DNA of 64,000 bases from Agrobacterium tumefaciens (GCF_000834635.1 NZ_JXQV01000009.1:620001-684000); one strand, 5' to 3'; shown: positions 34,303 to 44,077, counted from the stretch's first letter. The notes: a model not told the origin generated them from the sequence alone. Numbers and translations: made by a program.

Positions 34303-34770
34303 TATTCCGCCTTCCTTCACAGACTGCATCACCACAAAGGTAGAGGTATTGGCCACGCATGGAAGGCTGGAGATTTTTTCGCCCAGCACGCGCCTGTATT
34401 TGCGGATATCGGTGGTGCGCACCTTCAGTAGATAGTCGAACGCACCCGCGATCATGTGGCACTCTTCCACTTCCTTGATCTTGCGAACGGCGGTGTTGAA
34501 ATCCTCCAGCGCCTTTTCGCGCGTATCCGACAATTTGACCTCCGTAAATGCAATATGCTCCAGCCCCAGCTTGGCCGGGTTGAGCATGGCGCGAAAGCCC
34601 AGAATATAACCTTGATCGACCAGACGCTTCAGCCGTGTCTGGCATGGCGTTTTCGACAGGCCAACCTGCCGCGACAATTCCAGAATGGACATGCGCCCAT
34701 CCTCGCTCAAAGCGCCCAATATCTTCAGATCGAAGTGATCAAGATCGCCTGTTTCAGATGGTTTTGGCAT
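34300..34770 (-). CDS. putR: Lrp/AsnC-family regulator, probable PutR
   Basis: 156-residue feast/famine regulator: N-terminal HTH (about 10-60: DLKILGALSEDGRMSILELSRQVGLSKTPCQTRLKRL) and the RAM effector domain (about 70-150). Divergent from putA with 153 bp between starts, the standard arrangement for the proline-responsive activator PutR of Agrobacterium and relatives. ATG at 34770 chosen (GAAGG upstream); TTG at 34785 is also in frame. Confidence 0.88.
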   Translation of the reverse strand: MPKPSETGDLDHFDLKILGALSEDGRMSILELSRQVGLSKTPCQTRLKRLVDQGYILGFRAMLNPAKLGLEHIAFTEVKLSDTREKALEDFNTAVRKIKEVEECHMIAGAFDYLLKVRTTDIRKYRRVLGEKISSLPCVANTSTFVVMQSVKEGGI

Positions 34771-34923
34771 CCATATTGCCTTCAAAAGCCGATATTATAA
34801 GTTATTTTGTCCCAATATATCGCTGAAATAGGACCATAGCAACTTCACCGGCAATGGTAAGATCATATCAGAACAACAGCGTCGAGATCGAGGCGCTCAT
34901 CACCGATATCAGGGACCGGACCC

Positions 34924-37900
34924 ATGGCCGAATATGTAGCCGCGCTTGCCACACCACAGACCGATGCAGCAGACGGTGTCTTTGCCCGTTTTGCACCGCA
35001 GACACAGCCGCAGACGCCGCTTCGCCGGGCTATTACCGAGGCGACGCGCCGGTCTGAACCGGAATGCGTGGCACCACTGCTTGAGGCCGCCACCGTGTCG
35101 CCGGAACAGGCGGCGACGATCCGCACTATCGGGCGCAAACTGGTCACCGCCCTTCGCGCTAAGGCGAAAGGCACCGGTGTCGAGGGACTGGTGCAGGAAT
35201 ATTCGCTTTCCAGCCAGGAAGGCGTGGCGCTGATGTGCCTTGCCGAAGCGCTATTGCGCATTCCCGATGCCGCCACCCGTGACGCGCTGATCCGCGACAA
35301 GATCGCCACCGGCGACTGGCGCTCGCATCTGGGCGGCGGGCGTTCGCTCTTCGTCAACGCCGCAACATGGGGTCTCGTCATCACCGGCAAGCTGACCTCC
35401 ACCGTCAACGACAAGGGGCTTTCGGCAGCGCTGACAAAACTGATCTCCCGCGCAGGCGAACCGGTCATTCGCCGGGGCGTGGATATGGCCATGCGGATGA
35501 TGGGTGAGCAGTTTGTGACAGGACAAACCATTGCCGAGGCCATCAACCGCTCCAAACCGCTGGAAGCGCAGGGCTTTCAATATTCCTACGACATGCTGGG
35601 CGAAGCAGCGACGACGGCAAAAGATGCCGAGCGTTACTACCGCGATTACGAGCAGGCCATTCACGCCATCGGCAAGGCTTCCGCAGGTCGCGGCGTCTAT
35701 GGCGGCCCCGGCATTTCCATCAAGCTTTCTGCGCTGCACCCGCGCTATGTGAGGGCGCAGGCACAGCGTGTGATGGATGAGCTTCTGCCGCGCGTCAAAT
35801 CCCTGATGCTGCTGGCCAAGGGCTATAACATCGGCCTCAACATCGATGCTGAAGAGGCTGACCGGCTGGAGCTTTCGCTCGACCTTCTCGAAACGCTTGC
35901 GCTGGATGCAGAGCTTGGCAACTGGCACGGACTGGGCTTTGTCGTGCAGGCCTATAGCCGCCGCTGCCCCTTCGTGCTGGATTACATTATTGATCTTGCG
36001 CGCCGCTCCAACCGGCGCATCATGGTGCGCCTCGTCAAGGGTGCCTATTGGGATGCGGAAATCAAGCGCGCACAGCTGGATGGTTTGGACGACTTCCCCG
36101 TCTTTACCCGCAAGGTTCACACGGATGTATCCTACATTGCCTGCGCCACCAAGCTTCTGGCCGCACGCGATGTGGTCTTCCCGCAATTTGCCACCCACAA
36201 TGCGCAATCGCTGGCAACGATCTACCATCTGGCCGGTCCCGACTTCAAAATCGGAGACTATGAGTTTCAGTGCCTGCACGGCATGGGAGAGCCACTCTAC
36301 AGCGAGGTCGTCGGCAGGAACAATCTCGACCGCCCGTGCCGCTTCTATGCGCCTGTTGGAACCCATGAAACGCTTCTGGCCTACCTTGTGCGCCGGTTGC
36401 TGGAAAACGGCGCGAACTCCTCCTTCGTCAACCGTATCGCCGATCCGAATGTCGCCATCGACCAGCTTCTGGATGACCCGGTCGCCGTGGTGAAAGCCAT
36501 GCCCGCTCCCGGCGCGCAGCACGAAAAAATCGCAAAGCCCGCCAATCTCTTCGGCACCCGCACCAACTCGGCAGGGCTGGACCTTGCCAATGACATGGTG
36601 CTGGCATCACTCAGCGAAGCCTTATCCGCAAGCGTCGCCATGGAATGGAAAGCCGCCTCGCCTCTGTCCTCAGGCGCAACGCGCTCTGTCCTCAACCCCG
36701 GCGACCACACGGATGTGGTCGGCACCGTGACAGAGCCAAGCGAAGAAGACGTTGCCAAAGCGCTGGAAGCCGCAGCCTCGTCCAACTGGTCGCAGACACC
36801 AGTTGAGGAGCGCGCCGCCTGCCTGGAGAAAGCAGCTGACGTCATTCAGGAGAGATTGCCGACCCTGCTTGGCCTCATCATGCGCGAGGCTGGCAAATCG
36901 GCACCAAATGCCATTGCCGAAGTGCGCGAAGCCATCGATTTCCTGCGCTACTATGCCCATGAAGCCCGCGCGACATTCGGTCCCCAGCAACAGGCCCTTG
37001 GCCCTATCGTCTGCATCAGCCCGTGGAATTTTCCGCTGGCGATCTTCATCGGGCAGGTTGCCGCCGCGCTTGTGGCTGGCAACCCGGTGCTGGCAAAACC
37101 TGCCGAGGAAACGCCGCTGATTGCCGCTGAGGCCATTCGCATGTTGCATGAGGCGGGCGTGCCCGCTGATGCCGTCCAGCTTCTTGCCGGCGATGGCAAG
37201 ACCGGCGCCCAACTGGTGGGTGCAAGCCCGACCGCAGGCGTGATGTTTACCGGCTCCACCGAAGTGGCCCGTCTGATCCAGAAACAACTGGCAGACCGGG
37301 TATCCAGCGATGGCCGCCCCATTCCGCTCATCGCCGAAACCGGTGGCCAGAACGCCATGATCGTCGATTCTTCGGCACTTGCCGAGCAGGTCGTGGCCGA
37401 TGTCATAGCATCCGCCTTCGACAGTGCCGGTCAACGTTGCTCGGCGCTGCGCGTGCTGTGCCTTCAAGACGATGTTGCTGACCGGACGCTGACCATGCTG
37501 AAGGGTGCCCTGCACGAGCTGCGCATCGGCAGAACCGATCAGCTGAGTGTGGATGTTGGCCCGGTGATTACGCTGGAAGCCAGGGACAACATCGAGAAGC
37601 ACATCGAGGCGATGCGTGCCCTTGGCAACTCCATCGAGCAGATCACCCCGAGCGGCGAGACGGACAAGGGCACCTTCGTGCCGCCCACCATCATCGAGCT
37701 GAAATCCCTGTCCGATCTCAAGCGCGAAGTCTTCGGTCCGGTTCTGCACGTCATCCGCTTCAAGCGCGAAAAGCTGGACCGGTTGATCGACGACATCAAC
37801 GCCACCGGCTACGGCCTGACCTTTGGCCTGCATACGCGCCTCGATACGACCATCGCGCATGTGCTTTCACGGGTGAAGGCTGGCAATCTCTATGTCAACC

Positions 37901-38607
37901 GCAACATCATCGGTGCGGTCGTGGGAGTGCAGCCCTTCGGTGGCCGTGGTCTGTCCGGCACCGGCCCCAAGGCTGGCGGCCCGCTTTATCTGGGACGGCT
38001 CACCAAAAACCCGCCTCTGGTTGAGCGCAAGGGCCAGCAGCAGGACACGGCGATGGCCGATCTCGCCAGATGGCTGGACGCGAAAAACGACAAGGCCGCC
38101 GCGCAAGTGGTGCGGGCGTCTGGCAATCTTTCAGGCCTTGGCTTTGAGACCGAACTTGCAGGCCCTGTCGGCGAGCGCAATCTTTATGCGCTGCATCCGC
38201 GTGGCCAGGTGCTGCTTGCGCCACAGACAAGAGACGGGCTTTTCCGCCAACTGGCAGCCGCCCGCGCAGCCGGAAATACTGTCGTGATCGACCGGGAAAC
38301 GAAACTGGACGCGGAGCTTGATGGCCTGCCATCCAGCGTCGCTGCCCGCATCACATGGTCAAGCGATTGGGAAGCAGCAGGGCCGTTTGCCGGTGCATTG
38401 ATCGAGGGGGACGCAGAGCGGGTGCAGCAGCTCAACACCCGTATTGCTGGCCTTCCCGGACCGCTGGTTCTGGTTCAGTCCGCAAAGACAGAGCAATTGC
38501 AGGGCGCTGAGCAGCCCTACAATCTGAACTGGTTGCTGGAAGAAGTCTCCGTCAGCGTCAACACGACGGCAGCAGGCGGAAATGCCAGCCTGATGTCCAT
38601 CGGCTAA
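34924..38607 (+). CDS. putA: Bifunctional proline dehydrogenase / delta-1-pyrroline-5-carboxylate dehydrogenase
   Basis: 1227-residue enzyme that oxidises proline to glutamate. The N-terminal half is the FAD-dependent proline dehydrogenase barrel (GLNIDAEEADRLELSLDLLE, YSRRCPFVLDY, RLVKGAYWDAEIKRAQ). From about residue 590 comes the P5C dehydrogenase: SPWNFPLAIF, general base E805 in AETGGQNAMIV, nucleophile C839 in AGQRCSALRV, and PFGGRGLSGTGPKAGG. The remaining C-terminal region is a degenerate aldehyde-dehydrogenase-like domain as in long PutAs. No N-terminal ribbon-helix-helix, which agrees with control by the separate PutR. Terminator follows at 38611-38653. Confidence 0.97.
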   Translation: MAEYVAALATPQTDAADGVFARFAPQTQPQTPLRRAITEATRRSEPECVAPLLEAATVSPEQAATIRTIGRKLVTALRAKAKGTGVEGLVQEYSLSSQEGVALMCLAEALLRIPDAATRDALIRDKIATGDWRSHLGGGRSLFVNAATWGLVITGKLTSTVNDKGLSAALTKLISRAGEPVIRRGVDMAMRMMGEQFVTGQTIAEAINRSKPLEAQGFQYSYDMLGEAATTAKDAERYYRDYEQAIHAIGKASAGRGVYGGPGISIKLSALHPRYVRAQAQRVMDELLPRVKSLMLLAKGYNIGLNIDAEEADRLELSLDLLETLALDAELGNWHGLGFVVQAYSRRCPFVLDYIIDLARRSNRRIMVRLVKGAYWDAEIKRAQLDGLDDFPVFTRKVHTDVSYIACATKLLAARDVVFPQFATHNAQSLATIYHLAGPDFKIGDYEFQCLHGMGEPLYSEVVGRNNLDRPCRFYAPVGTHETLLAYLVRRLLENGANSSFVNRIADPNVAIDQLLDDPVAVVKAMPAPGAQHEKIAKPANLFGTRTNSAGLDLANDMVLASLSEALSASVAMEWKAASPLSSGATRSVLNPGDHTDVVGTVTEPSEEDVAKALEAAASSNWSQTPVEERAACLEKAADVIQERLPTLLGLIMREAGKSAPNAIAEVREAIDFLRYYAHEARATFGPQQQALGPIVCISPWNFPLAIFIGQVAAALVAGNPVLAKPAEETPLIAAEAIRMLHEAGVPADAVQLLAGDGKTGAQLVGASPTAGVMFTGSTEVARLIQKQLADRVSSDGRPIPLIAETGGQNAMIVDSSALAEQVVADVIASAFDSAGQRCSALRVLCLQDDVADRTLTMLKGALHELRIGRTDQLSVDVGPVITLEARDNIEKHIEAMRALGNSIEQITPSGETDKGTFVPPTIIELKSLSDLKREVFGPVLHVIRFKREKLDRLIDDINATGYGLTFGLHTRLDTTIAHVLSRVKAGNLYVNRNIIGAVVGVQPFGGRGLSGTGPKAGGPLYLGRLTKNPPLVERKGQQQDTAMADLARWLDAKNDKAAAQVVRASGNLSGLGFETELAGPVGERNLYALHPRGQVLLAPQTRDGLFRQLAAARAAGNTVVIDRETKLDAELDGLPSSVAARITWSSDWEAAGPFAGALIEGDAERVQQLNTRIAGLPGPLVLVQSAKTEQLQGAEQPYNLNWLLEEVSVSVNTTAAGGNASLMSIG

Positions 38608-38610
38608 AGA

Positions 38611-38653
38611 AAAACCGCTGGCGAGAACCCAATCTCGCCAGCGGCCATTTTTT
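38611..38653. terminator. Bidirectional terminator between putA and amaB
   Basis: 12-bp perfect stem CCGCTGGCGAGA/TCTCGCCAGCGG with a 6-nt loop, A run on the left and TTTTTT on the right; serves both convergent genes. Confidence 0.93.
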
Positions 38654-38661
38654 AAAGCTTG

Positions 38662-38715
38662 TTCGATGTCGCCAGATTATTCGATATCGCCAAACTACTC
38701 GATATCGAACGTCAC
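38662..38715. repeat. Three 18-bp tandem repeat units across the amaB stop codon
   Basis: Units TTCGATGTCGCCAGATTA (38662-38679), TTCGATATCGCCAAACTA (38680-38697) and CTCGATATCGAACGTCAC (38698-38715). The stop codon of amaB (38695-38697) is in the second unit, so the last codons appear to have been copied into the 3' flank. Confidence 0.65.
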
Positions 38716-40230
38716 GCCCTGCGCCAGTGGCAGCGCCTTGGAATAGTTCACGGTGTTGGTCGCACGGCGCATGTAGGCCTTCCATGCGTCGGAGCCGGAT
38801 TCGCGACCGCCGCCCGTTTCCTTCTCACCACCGAAGGCACCGCCAATTTCCGCACCTGATGTGCCGATATTGACGTTTGCAATGCCGCAATCGGAACCAT
38901 CCGCCGCCATGAAGCGCTCTGCTTCCTGAAGGTCGCGGGTGAAGATGGAGGAGGAAAGACCGGCGGCAACAGCGTTATGATCTGCAACGGCCTGATCGAA
39001 ATCGCTGTATTTCATGACGTACAGAATGGGCGCGAAGGTTTCTTCCAGAACAGGGCCAACCTGCTTCGGCATTTCGACCAGCGCGGGTTTGACGTAAAAA
39101 GCGGTGTCCTTAGCCGCTTCAGCAACACGCTCGCCACCGGTGATGACTCCGCCATGCTTGCCAGCCTCTTCCAATGCCTTCTGCATGCCATCAAACGCCG
39201 CCTTGTCGATAAGCGGACCGACGAGCGCGGATGTTTCCAGCGGGTTGCCGATGGAAACCGAACCGTAAGCCTTCTTCAGACGCGGAACGAGCTGGTCATA
39301 GACGCTGTCATGCACGAAGAGACGGCGAAGCGTGGTGCAACGCTGGCCGGCAGTACCCATGGCACCGAAGGCGATGGCGCGCAGCGCCATGTCGAGATCG
39401 GCAGAGGGGCAGACGATACCGGCATTGTTGCCGCCGAGTTCCAGAATGGCGCGGGCAAATCGCTTGGCCAGGCGCGGAGCCACATCGCGGCCCATGCGGG
39501 TGGAACCGGTGGCAGAAACCAGCGGCACTTTCGGATGATCGACAAGCGCTTCGCCAACGGTGCGATCACCGATGATGACCTGGCTCAAACCCTCGGGCGC
39601 ATCATCGAAGCGGGCAATGGCGCGCTCGAAAATGCCCTGAACGGCAAGCGCCGTCAGCGGTGTCTTTTCCGATGGCTTCCAGACGACGGCATTACCGCAG
39701 ACGATGGCAAGTGCGGCATTCCACGCCCAGACGGCAACGGGAAAGTTGAAGGCGGAGATGACGCCGACGACGCCAAGGGGATGCCAGGTTTCCATCATGC
39801 GGTGGCCGGGACGTTCGGTTGCAATCGTCAGGCCATAGAGCTGGCGCGAAAGACCGACCGCGAAATCGCAGATATCGATCATTTCCTGCACTTCGCCGAG
39901 ACCTTCAGAGGTGATCTTGCCAGCCTCCAGCGAAACGAGCCGGCCAAGATCATCCTTCGCTGCACGCAATTCTTCGCCCAAAAGGCGCACCAGCTCGCCG
40001 CGCTTGGGTGCTGGCACCAGACGCCATGTGCGGAAGGCTGCGTCAGCCTTTTCAACGATAGCTGAGACGTCGCTTGCAGAAACCGTTTTCAGCCGGGCGA
40101 TTTCCTCGCCGCTGACTGGGCTGAAAGACGCCATATCGCCACCCTGATAAACTGCCGGCGAAACGCCCATCTTTTCCAGAAGTGCGCCGGCTTCCTTGAC
40201 GACATCGACCTTGCTTGCGGATTGGCTCAT
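38695..40230 (-). CDS. amaB: L-piperidine-6-carboxylate / aminoadipate-semialdehyde dehydrogenase (ALDH7 family)
   Basis: 511-residue aldehyde dehydrogenase of the antiquitin (ALDH7) group: FNFPVAVWAWN (161-171), general base E264 in LELGGNNAGI, nucleophile C298 in AGQRCTTLRR, and GGEKETGGGRESGSDAWKAYMRR near the end, a stretch characteristic of ALDH7. It oxidises aminoadipate semialdehyde to 2-aminoadipate in lysine catabolism. Start at 40230, with AAGGAG 8 nt upstream. Divergent from a LysR gene. Confidence 0.9.
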   Translation of the reverse strand: MSQSASKVDVVKEAGALLEKMGVSPAVYQGGDMASFSPVSGEEIARLKTVSASDVSAIVEKADAAFRTWRLVPAPKRGELVRLLGEELRAAKDDLGRLVSLEAGKITSEGLGEVQEMIDICDFAVGLSRQLYGLTIATERPGHRMMETWHPLGVVGVISAFNFPVAVWAWNAALAIVCGNAVVWKPSEKTPLTALAVQGIFERAIARFDDAPEGLSQVIIGDRTVGEALVDHPKVPLVSATGSTRMGRDVAPRLAKRFARAILELGGNNAGIVCPSADLDMALRAIAFGAMGTAGQRCTTLRRLFVHDSVYDQLVPRLKKAYGSVSIGNPLETSALVGPLIDKAAFDGMQKALEEAGKHGGVITGGERVAEAAKDTAFYVKPALVEMPKQVGPVLEETFAPILYVMKYSDFDQAVADHNAVAAGLSSSIFTRDLQEAERFMAADGSDCGIANVNIGTSGAEIGGAFGGEKETGGGRESGSDAWKAYMRRATNTVNYSKALPLAQGVTFDIE

Positions 40231-40364
40231 GACAAAAGCTCCTTGGTTCCAGATAACGGGACATTGACGCGCGGCCATACCCGTTTCATTCTCTTTCCAG
40301 ATCATATACGGGTTCAAGGGCCGTTTTCAAATGAGGAAACCGGTTCTGTTGATGCGAGACTGGA

Positions 40365-41267
40365 ATGGACACACGCAGACGGCTGGTTCCTGATATCGTC
40401 ACTTTGCAGGCGTTCGAATGCGCGGCAAGGCATGGAAATTTCACGCGCGCGGCAGAAGAGCTGAACCTGACACAAAGCGCCGTCAGCCGCCAGATCAGCG
40501 ATCTGGAAGCGCAAACCGGCATGCTTCTGTTCGAGCGTATTCGAAGACGGGTGGTGCTATCAGATGCGGGGCGTAAATTCCTGCCTGATGTGCAAAGATT
40601 GCTGCATCAATCCGAACAGCTCATGGTGCGCGCTGTCACATCAGGTGCATCCAATGCGTCGCTATCCATCGCAACCCTTCCGACATTCGGCAGCCGCTGG
40701 CTAACCCCTCGCCTCCACAAATTCCTCAGCACCCAGCCAGATACGGTGCTGACGGTGGCATCACGCTCCCAACCCTTCGATTTCGATGAGGAGGGTTTCG
40801 ATATTGCGATCCATTACGGCCAGCCGGTTTGGGCGCATGGCACCTGCACCTTTCTGTGCAACGAAGTCATCGTTCCCGTCGCAAGCCCTGCCCTCTTGGC
40901 TTCCCGCCCGGTGAAAACCCGGGCTGACATGCTGGACGGCCCGCTTCTGCACGTTTCCACGCGCCCGAAATTATGGACCGAATGGTTCGAGATGGATGGA
41001 TTGGCCACCGACAGCGCCTATCGCGGCAGCCGCTTCGATCAGTTTTCCATGCTCATCGAAGCCGCCATCAGCGGGCTGGGTTTTGCGCTTCTGCCCCGAT
41101 ATCTGATCGAGGCGGAACTGAATTCCGGCCTTCTGCAGGTGGTGTTCGATGTGCCCCTGCAAACGGAAAACAGCTACTACATTGCCCTGCCAGAAGGACG
41201 GCAGGACAATGTGCTGGCGCGGGCATTTCAGAACTGGTTGCTGGAGCAGGTGGGGCAACCGCTGTAA
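40365..41267 (+). CDS. LysR-family regulator, divergent from amaB
   Basis: 300-residue LysR protein: HTH in the first 65 residues (FTRAAEELNLTQSAVSRQISDLE) and a C-terminal effector domain. It belongs to the same subfamily as the regulator at 7952-8866 and is divergent from amaB with 134 bp between starts, so it probably regulates that gene in response to a lysine catabolite (inference). It ends 5 bp from the convergent DMT transporter gene with no room for a separate terminator. Confidence 0.9.
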   Translation: MDTRRRLVPDIVTLQAFECAARHGNFTRAAEELNLTQSAVSRQISDLEAQTGMLLFERIRRRVVLSDAGRKFLPDVQRLLHQSEQLMVRAVTSGASNASLSIATLPTFGSRWLTPRLHKFLSTQPDTVLTVASRSQPFDFDEEGFDIAIHYGQPVWAHGTCTFLCNEVIVPVASPALLASRPVKTRADMLDGPLLHVSTRPKLWTEWFEMDGLATDSAYRGSRFDQFSMLIEAAISGLGFALLPRYLIEAELNSGLLQVVFDVPLQTENSYYIALPEGRQDNVLARAFQNWLLEQVGQPL

Positions 41268-41272
41268 ACAGT

Positions 41273-42160
41273 TCAGAGCCGGTTTCGGAAAAACGGGTTC
41301 CAGCGCACCACACCGAGGCGGATTTTCTCGCGCATCATCGTCAGCAATCCGGCAGCGGCGATCACGACCAGACCTGAAATGGCAAGCGTATCCGGATATT
41401 CCGCAAAGAAGAACGCTCCAATGGCAACCGCCCATAAGATCTGCGAGTAATGCGATGGCGCGATCTGGCTGGCGGGCGCAATCTTGGTTGCGGTGAGCAG
41501 CGTCAGTTGCCCGACGGCGGTGCAGACGCCAATAATGATGAAAGCGCCGATCTGATGCCATGTCGGCACCTGAAAATCCTGATACATCAAGACGCCGTTG
41601 AAGATCAGGCCATAAAGAACAAGCACACCCATGATGGAGGTTCGCTTTTCCCGCCCTGCCAGTGAGCGCAGGAGAACAATGGTGAGGCCCGCGAGAAAGG
41701 CAACGCAAATAGCAGCGAAGTGCCCTAGTTCCAGCGTCTTGAAGCCGGGGCGAACAACGAGAATGACGCCGACAATGCCAGCCATGACCGCAGACCAGCG
41801 CCACAGCCCGATATCTTCCTTCAACACCAGCGCCGACAGGATGGTGACGAAAAGCGGGGATAGGAAGATCAGCGCATAGGCTTCCGCCAGCGGCACGCTG
41901 GTAAAGGCATAGATGCCGAGAATGCCGGCAAACAGCCCGGATATGGCGCGCGCATGGACCGCCCACGGCCTGCTCATGCGCCAGAAATGGCGCCAATGCT
42001 CATCTCTGGGCTTGAAAAAGAAGATGATGGATGCGGATGACAAGATGCTGAAAAAGCCGATCTCGAAGACGCTGACCTCTGAGCCGAGCGACTTGATGGT
42101 GGCGTCTCCCCAGGAAAAGCTGGCGTAAGCAAGCAACCCCAGTAGAAAACCTTTTTGCAT
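41273..42160 (-). CDS. DMT-superfamily (EamA) transporter
   Basis: 295-residue integral membrane protein with ten hydrophobic segments in two EamA repeats (about 5-135 and 150-285). Landmarks are SVPLAEAYALIFLSPLFVTILSALVLKEDIG and the matching APSHYSQILWAVAIGAFFFAEYPD in the second repeat. EamA proteins export amino acids or other metabolites; substrate unknown. Confidence 0.9.
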   Translation of the reverse strand: MQKGFLLGLLAYASFSWGDATIKSLGSEVSVFEIGFFSILSSASIIFFFKPRDEHWRHFWRMSRPWAVHARAISGLFAGILGIYAFTSVPLAEAYALIFLSPLFVTILSALVLKEDIGLWRWSAVMAGIVGVILVVRPGFKTLELGHFAAICVAFLAGLTIVLLRSLAGREKRTSIMGVLVLYGLIFNGVLMYQDFQVPTWHQIGAFIIIGVCTAVGQLTLLTATKIAPASQIAPSHYSQILWAVAIGAFFFAEYPDTLAISGLVVIAAAGLLTMMREKIRLGVVRWNPFFRNRL

Positions 42161-42328
42161 GGCAACCCATCCCGGACGCAGATCAGGGCGACGGGCCGTT
42201 CGACATTGTACGAATCACAATGCACGGCAAATGCCGATCTCCGCAATTTCGCTACGCCTGCCCTCCCCACAGCACAAGGTGCAAAACAGGCGAAACCGTC
42301 CTGTTGCTAATATAAGGCACGCGCGTTC

Positions 42329-43588
42329 TCAGCTCATTTCCGGGTCGATGGTGAAGAGCTCGTGCGCCCGGGCAAAGCCCCGCAGGGCATAGCGCCCGAT
42401 GGACACCATCAGCCCACGCATGTCATCAGGACACATCAACATGAACTCGCGGGACATGACCGTGTCGCGCCCCACGGAACTGCACAAGCCACTGATACGG
42501 CTGACGACATTGACCGCGGGGCCGACGACGGTGAAATCCAGGCGGTTACGGCTGCCAATATTGCCATAGAAGACTTCGCCCACATGCAGGCCCAGATAGA
42601 CATCCGTTATGGGAAGTCCCTCCTGTTTGCGGCGGTGGTTCAGCACGGTCAGGTTGGTTCGCAGGGTAATTTCCGCAGCCAGCGCGGCAGCGCATCCAGA
42701 GCGTTGATCGGCATCACGGAAAATGGCCAGAATGCCGTCCCCGATCAATTTCAGCACACTGCCGCCATGGGCGTGGATGGCATCGATGACCACGCCCGCA
42801 TAGTCATTGAGAAACGGAATGATCTGGTCCGGCTCGGCGCGCTCGGAAATGCCCGTGAAATCCCGCAAATCGGAAAACCATAAGACAGCATCGATCTTTT
42901 CGACTTCGCCGCGCGTGATGGTTCCGCTGATGACCTTGCGGCCAGCATCCCGTCCCAGATAGACATCGCTGATGGTGCTGATGATACGCATGCAGCATGC
43001 GGTCTTGAAGGCAAGGGCAAGCGTGGGCAACAACATGCGCAACGCGGCCAGCTCATCATCATGAAAGCCTTCCGCATGGCGTGTCAGCCAGTGCGAATAA
43101 AAGGCATTCATCTCGCCAACGCTGCCACGATCGGTAAAGCGGTGAATGGTCGCCAGATAATCGGTGTGTCCGGCCTCCATCATGTCGTTCAGCTTGCGAA
43201 AGGTCGAGCGCCCGCCTTCAAAGAACCGATGCCGGGCTTCATTCGAGTTTTCCTTGATGAGATGGAAGAAGACGGAGCTTTCCCAGTCTTCGCGGGCTTT
43301 GCCATCATCGGTAAAATCATAAACGCTGGATGACGCTGCCACATCGCCGCTATCCCAGCGAAAGGCATGCCCCTCGAAATCCGGGTGAAGCGTATCCATC
43401 AGCACCAGAGCAGACGAAATCGAAATGCCAACCTCATTGCAGCGCGTGCAAAAGCCTGACAGCAGCTTTTCCTCTTCAATGCCCTCGTAGCCTTGCTGCG
43501 ATAGCCATAATAAAATCTCTGAAAGACTGGACTGCTGGATCATGGAGGGCAATAGTCCCAATTGAGCACGCGTGGAAACATTTGCCAT
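42329..43588 (-). CDS. Class III adenylate/guanylate cyclase
   Basis: 419-residue protein without membrane segments. The C-terminal cyclase domain (about 230-410) has metal ligands D240 and D243 (WFSDLRDFTGIS), K280 and D284 in KLIGDGILAIF, and the GLHVGEVFYGNIGSRNRLDFTVVGPAVNVVSRI dimerisation/transition-state segment. The first 220 residues form a non-catalytic sensory region of the type found in many rhizobial cyclases. Makes cAMP (lysine and aspartate at the base-specific positions would have to be aligned to exclude cGMP). Monocistronic. Confidence 0.93.
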   Translation of the reverse strand: MANVSTRAQLGLLPSMIQQSSLSEILLWLSQQGYEGIEEEKLLSGFCTRCNEVGISISSALVLMDTLHPDFEGHAFRWDSGDVAASSSVYDFTDDGKAREDWESSVFFHLIKENSNEARHRFFEGGRSTFRKLNDMMEAGHTDYLATIHRFTDRGSVGEMNAFYSHWLTRHAEGFHDDELAALRMLLPTLALAFKTACCMRIISTISDVYLGRDAGRKVISGTITRGEVEKIDAVLWFSDLRDFTGISERAEPDQIIPFLNDYAGVVIDAIHAHGGSVLKLIGDGILAIFRDADQRSGCAAALAAEITLRTNLTVLNHRRKQEGLPITDVYLGLHVGEVFYGNIGSRNRLDFTVVGPAVNVVSRISGLCSSVGRDTVMSREFMLMCPDDMRGLMVSIGRYALRGFARAHELFTIDPEMS

Positions 43589-43656
43589 GCGTTGAACCAG
43601 CAGCGTGGCCTGCTTTGGTCCTGTTTACAACATTTTCACGAAATCATCTGACGAAA

Positions 43657-43764
43657 AGCGGCTCCACGCTTGGCCAGCAGGCCATTCGCAACATGCTGCC
43701 CATGCAGCAGGGCGATGTGCCGCGCACCTTTGCCTCACCCGATCAAGCATTGAAAAACTAGCAG
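43657..43764 (+). pseudogene. Remnant of a nucleotide-sugar epimerase C-terminus (LspL/UDP-glucuronate epimerase type)
   Basis: A short plus-strand frame ends SGSTLGQQAIRNMLPMQQ-GDVPRTFASPDQALKN before a TAG at 43759-43761. The piece MLPMQxGDVPxTxAS is the hallmark of the C-terminal part of UDP-glucuronate 4-epimerases, which normally continue another 40 residues. No N-terminal NAD-binding domain exists upstream in any frame; that space is taken by the cyclase gene. It is therefore a decayed fragment left by a deletion or rearrangement. Confidence 0.55.
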
Positions 43765-43765
43765 T

Positions 43766-44077
43766 TCAGCTATTGGTTTCTTCACCCTCGCTGGATTGGA
43801 GCAGCCGTGTCAACTCGGCGCAGTTCGGATCATCAGCATCCAGCAACTGCACGGGTGACGTCCAGCCGAAGCTGTAGCCCGCAATTGTTGCAATGGCCCA
43901 TGATGGATCTTCGCCTGCGCGCTGAAGAAGCTTCGGCCCCTGCGCGGCCACGCATTGCTGCGACTGCTGAAGGGATTGGGCTGAGGCATTTGCGCCCTGA
44001 AGGCGGTCCTGCACCTCTGCCTGAATGGGGTTCAGGACAAAAAGCGTAACGAGCCATGCGGCAATATCGGAAATCAT
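43766..44077 (-). CDS. Small exported or membrane-anchored protein of unknown function
   Basis: 103 residues starting MISDIAAWLVTLFVLNPIQAE, a short hydrophobic helix that can act as signal or anchor, followed by a glutamine/alanine-rich region and two cysteines (QQCVAAQ and DDPNCAEL) that could form a disulfide in the periplasm. ATG 44077 is preceded by AGAGG at 6 nt; a GTG 15 bp upstream is also in frame. A perfect 9-bp dyad lies 25 bp upstream (44103-44125). I do not recognise a family. Confidence 0.7.
   Translation of the reverse strand: MISDIAAWLVTLFVLNPIQAEVQDRLQGANASAQSLQQSQQCVAAQGPKLLQRAGEDPSWAIATIAGYSFGWTSPVQLLDADDPNCAELTRLLQSSEGEETNS

Noticed and set aside
35251-36522. 423-codon minus-strand frame, and another at 36670-37860, opposite putA
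   Set aside because: Antisense shadows of a fully supported putA; no ribosome sites or domains.
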